From JBGTLW01 sp041743835 (GTDB lineage: Bacteria > Planctomycetota > Phycisphaerae > Phycisphaerales > Phycisphaeraceae), in NCBI GenBank assembly GCA_041743835.1, contig JBGTLW010000262.1, forward strand, positions 1 through 13,343: a stretch of DNA of 13,343 nucleotides. The letters run 5' to 3'. Below, one piece after another: positions 13,062 to 13,343 of this stretch (position 1 is its first letter; each line of letters opens with the position of its first letter). Made by a program: the position numbers and the translations under genes. The notes beneath the pieces are model-generated. The model did no database searches and had not been told where the DNA came from. It worked only from the letters and a program-made list of their open reading frames with translations.

Positions 13062-13343
13062 GTTTTGTGATACCGCTTCACCACGCGCGAGAAAAAACCC
13101 GCGGCTTAGAACGCATGTGATACGCATCCCATTTAATTCTCATGCGTCAGCCACGTGGTGGCGGTGATGGACATCAGCCGTTCGGGCGTGAGTTTGTTCC
13201 AACTCGTGACGCAGGCCCGGTCGATCTCCGCTGCGTCGATGAACACCCGGTTGCTCAGGTCGTGCTGACGCATCCACGCCCACACCCGCTCCATCGGCAT
13301 CAGCTCCGGTGAATACGGCGGCAGGAACAGCAGCGTCATGTTC
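13062..13343 (-). mobile_element. IS630-family insertion sequence, partial
   Basis: The window ends inside an IS630-type element whose transposase C-terminus lies at 13133-13343. The outer end of the element is not fixed. Within 13062-13132 there is an 8-bp direct repeat TGTGATAC (13066-13073 and 13116-13123) and a 7-bp inverted pair ACGCATG (13111-13117) / CATGCGT (13141-13147), any of which may belong to the element end. The given left boundary is approximate. Confidence 0.5.
13133..13343 (-). CDS. IS630-family transposase, C-terminal end (DDE_3)
   Basis: Seventy visible residues run off the right edge of the window, so the N-terminus with the helix-turn-helix and first catalytic Asp residues is not seen. 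The visible part has LLFLPPYSPELMPMERVWAW, the hallmark of IS630/Tc1-mariner DDE transposases. The Glu of PMER is the third catalytic acid, followed by a family-typical WMRQHDLSNRVF helix. The more usual form is PYSPELNPIE; here Met replaces Asn. The frame is open to its TAA stop at 13133-13135 without frameshift, so this end is intact. It faces the RNA candidate tail to tail. Confidence 0.85.
   Translation of the reverse strand, partial: NMTLLFLPPYSPELMPMERVWAWMRQHDLSNRVFIDAAEIDRACVTSWNKLTPERLMSITATTWLTHEN

Noticed and set aside
12840..13167. Short plus-strand frames in the region after aroB (76 and 86 codons)
   Set aside because: They run through the promoter or the terminator hairpin, have no ribosome site, and their translations resemble no protein. 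A non-coding RNA explains the region better.

Overview
The window is GC-rich bacterial chromosome, densely packed with genes on both strands. The gene set points to a diderm envelope: an SPFH protease-modulator pair, a YqgE/AlgH protein, a GT-C glycosyltransferase and a DUF164 zinc-ribbon protein. Many starts lack a clear Shine-Dalgarno (SD) sequence, and two divergent starts sit directly behind -10-like hexamers. This fits Planctomycetota (Phycisphaerae-like), but that assignment rests on gene content and style, not on a marker gene. No rRNA, tRNA or CRISPR array was seen.

Layout. 1-3782 (+): the 3' end of an HflC-like gene, then an HflK-like gene 3 bp later, then a His-rich P1B-type metal ATPase. 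3812-5839 (+): a GT39/ArnT-like membrane glycosyltransferase. 5870-8324 (-): RNase HI, a coiled-coil zinc-ribbon protein (CdsZ/DUF164) and cysteine synthase, transcribed from cysK towards rnhA. 8444-10001 (+): a phytanoyl-CoA dioxygenase-family protein and thiol peroxidase Tpx. 10042-10599 (-): YqgE. 10638-12812 (+): an unrecognised secreted, membrane-anchored protein, then 3-dehydroquinate synthase. 12813-13132: a 320-bp stretch without a protein gene, holding a promoter, a structured RNA candidate of about 165 nt and a strong intrinsic terminator. 13133-13343 (-): the C-terminal end of an IS630-family transposase that runs off the window.

How the genes work together. HflK and HflC family proteins form a membrane complex that modulates FtsH proteolysis. 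The ATPase behind them may be co-transcribed and would export a transition metal. cysK (cysteine synthesis) and tpx (thiol-dependent peroxide removal) share thiol metabolism but are transcribed separately. The zinc-ribbon and RNase H genes are adjacent on one strand, a pairing I recall from other phyla. Most of the window is ordinary housekeeping and accessory sequence.

The points most worth a second look are the unannotated RNA candidate at about 12896-13061, the non-canonical metal-site signature of the ATPase, the back-to-back leaderless-looking promoters at 10600-10637, and the palindrome between cysK and the PhyH gene. I do not see a clear multi-gene novel system.
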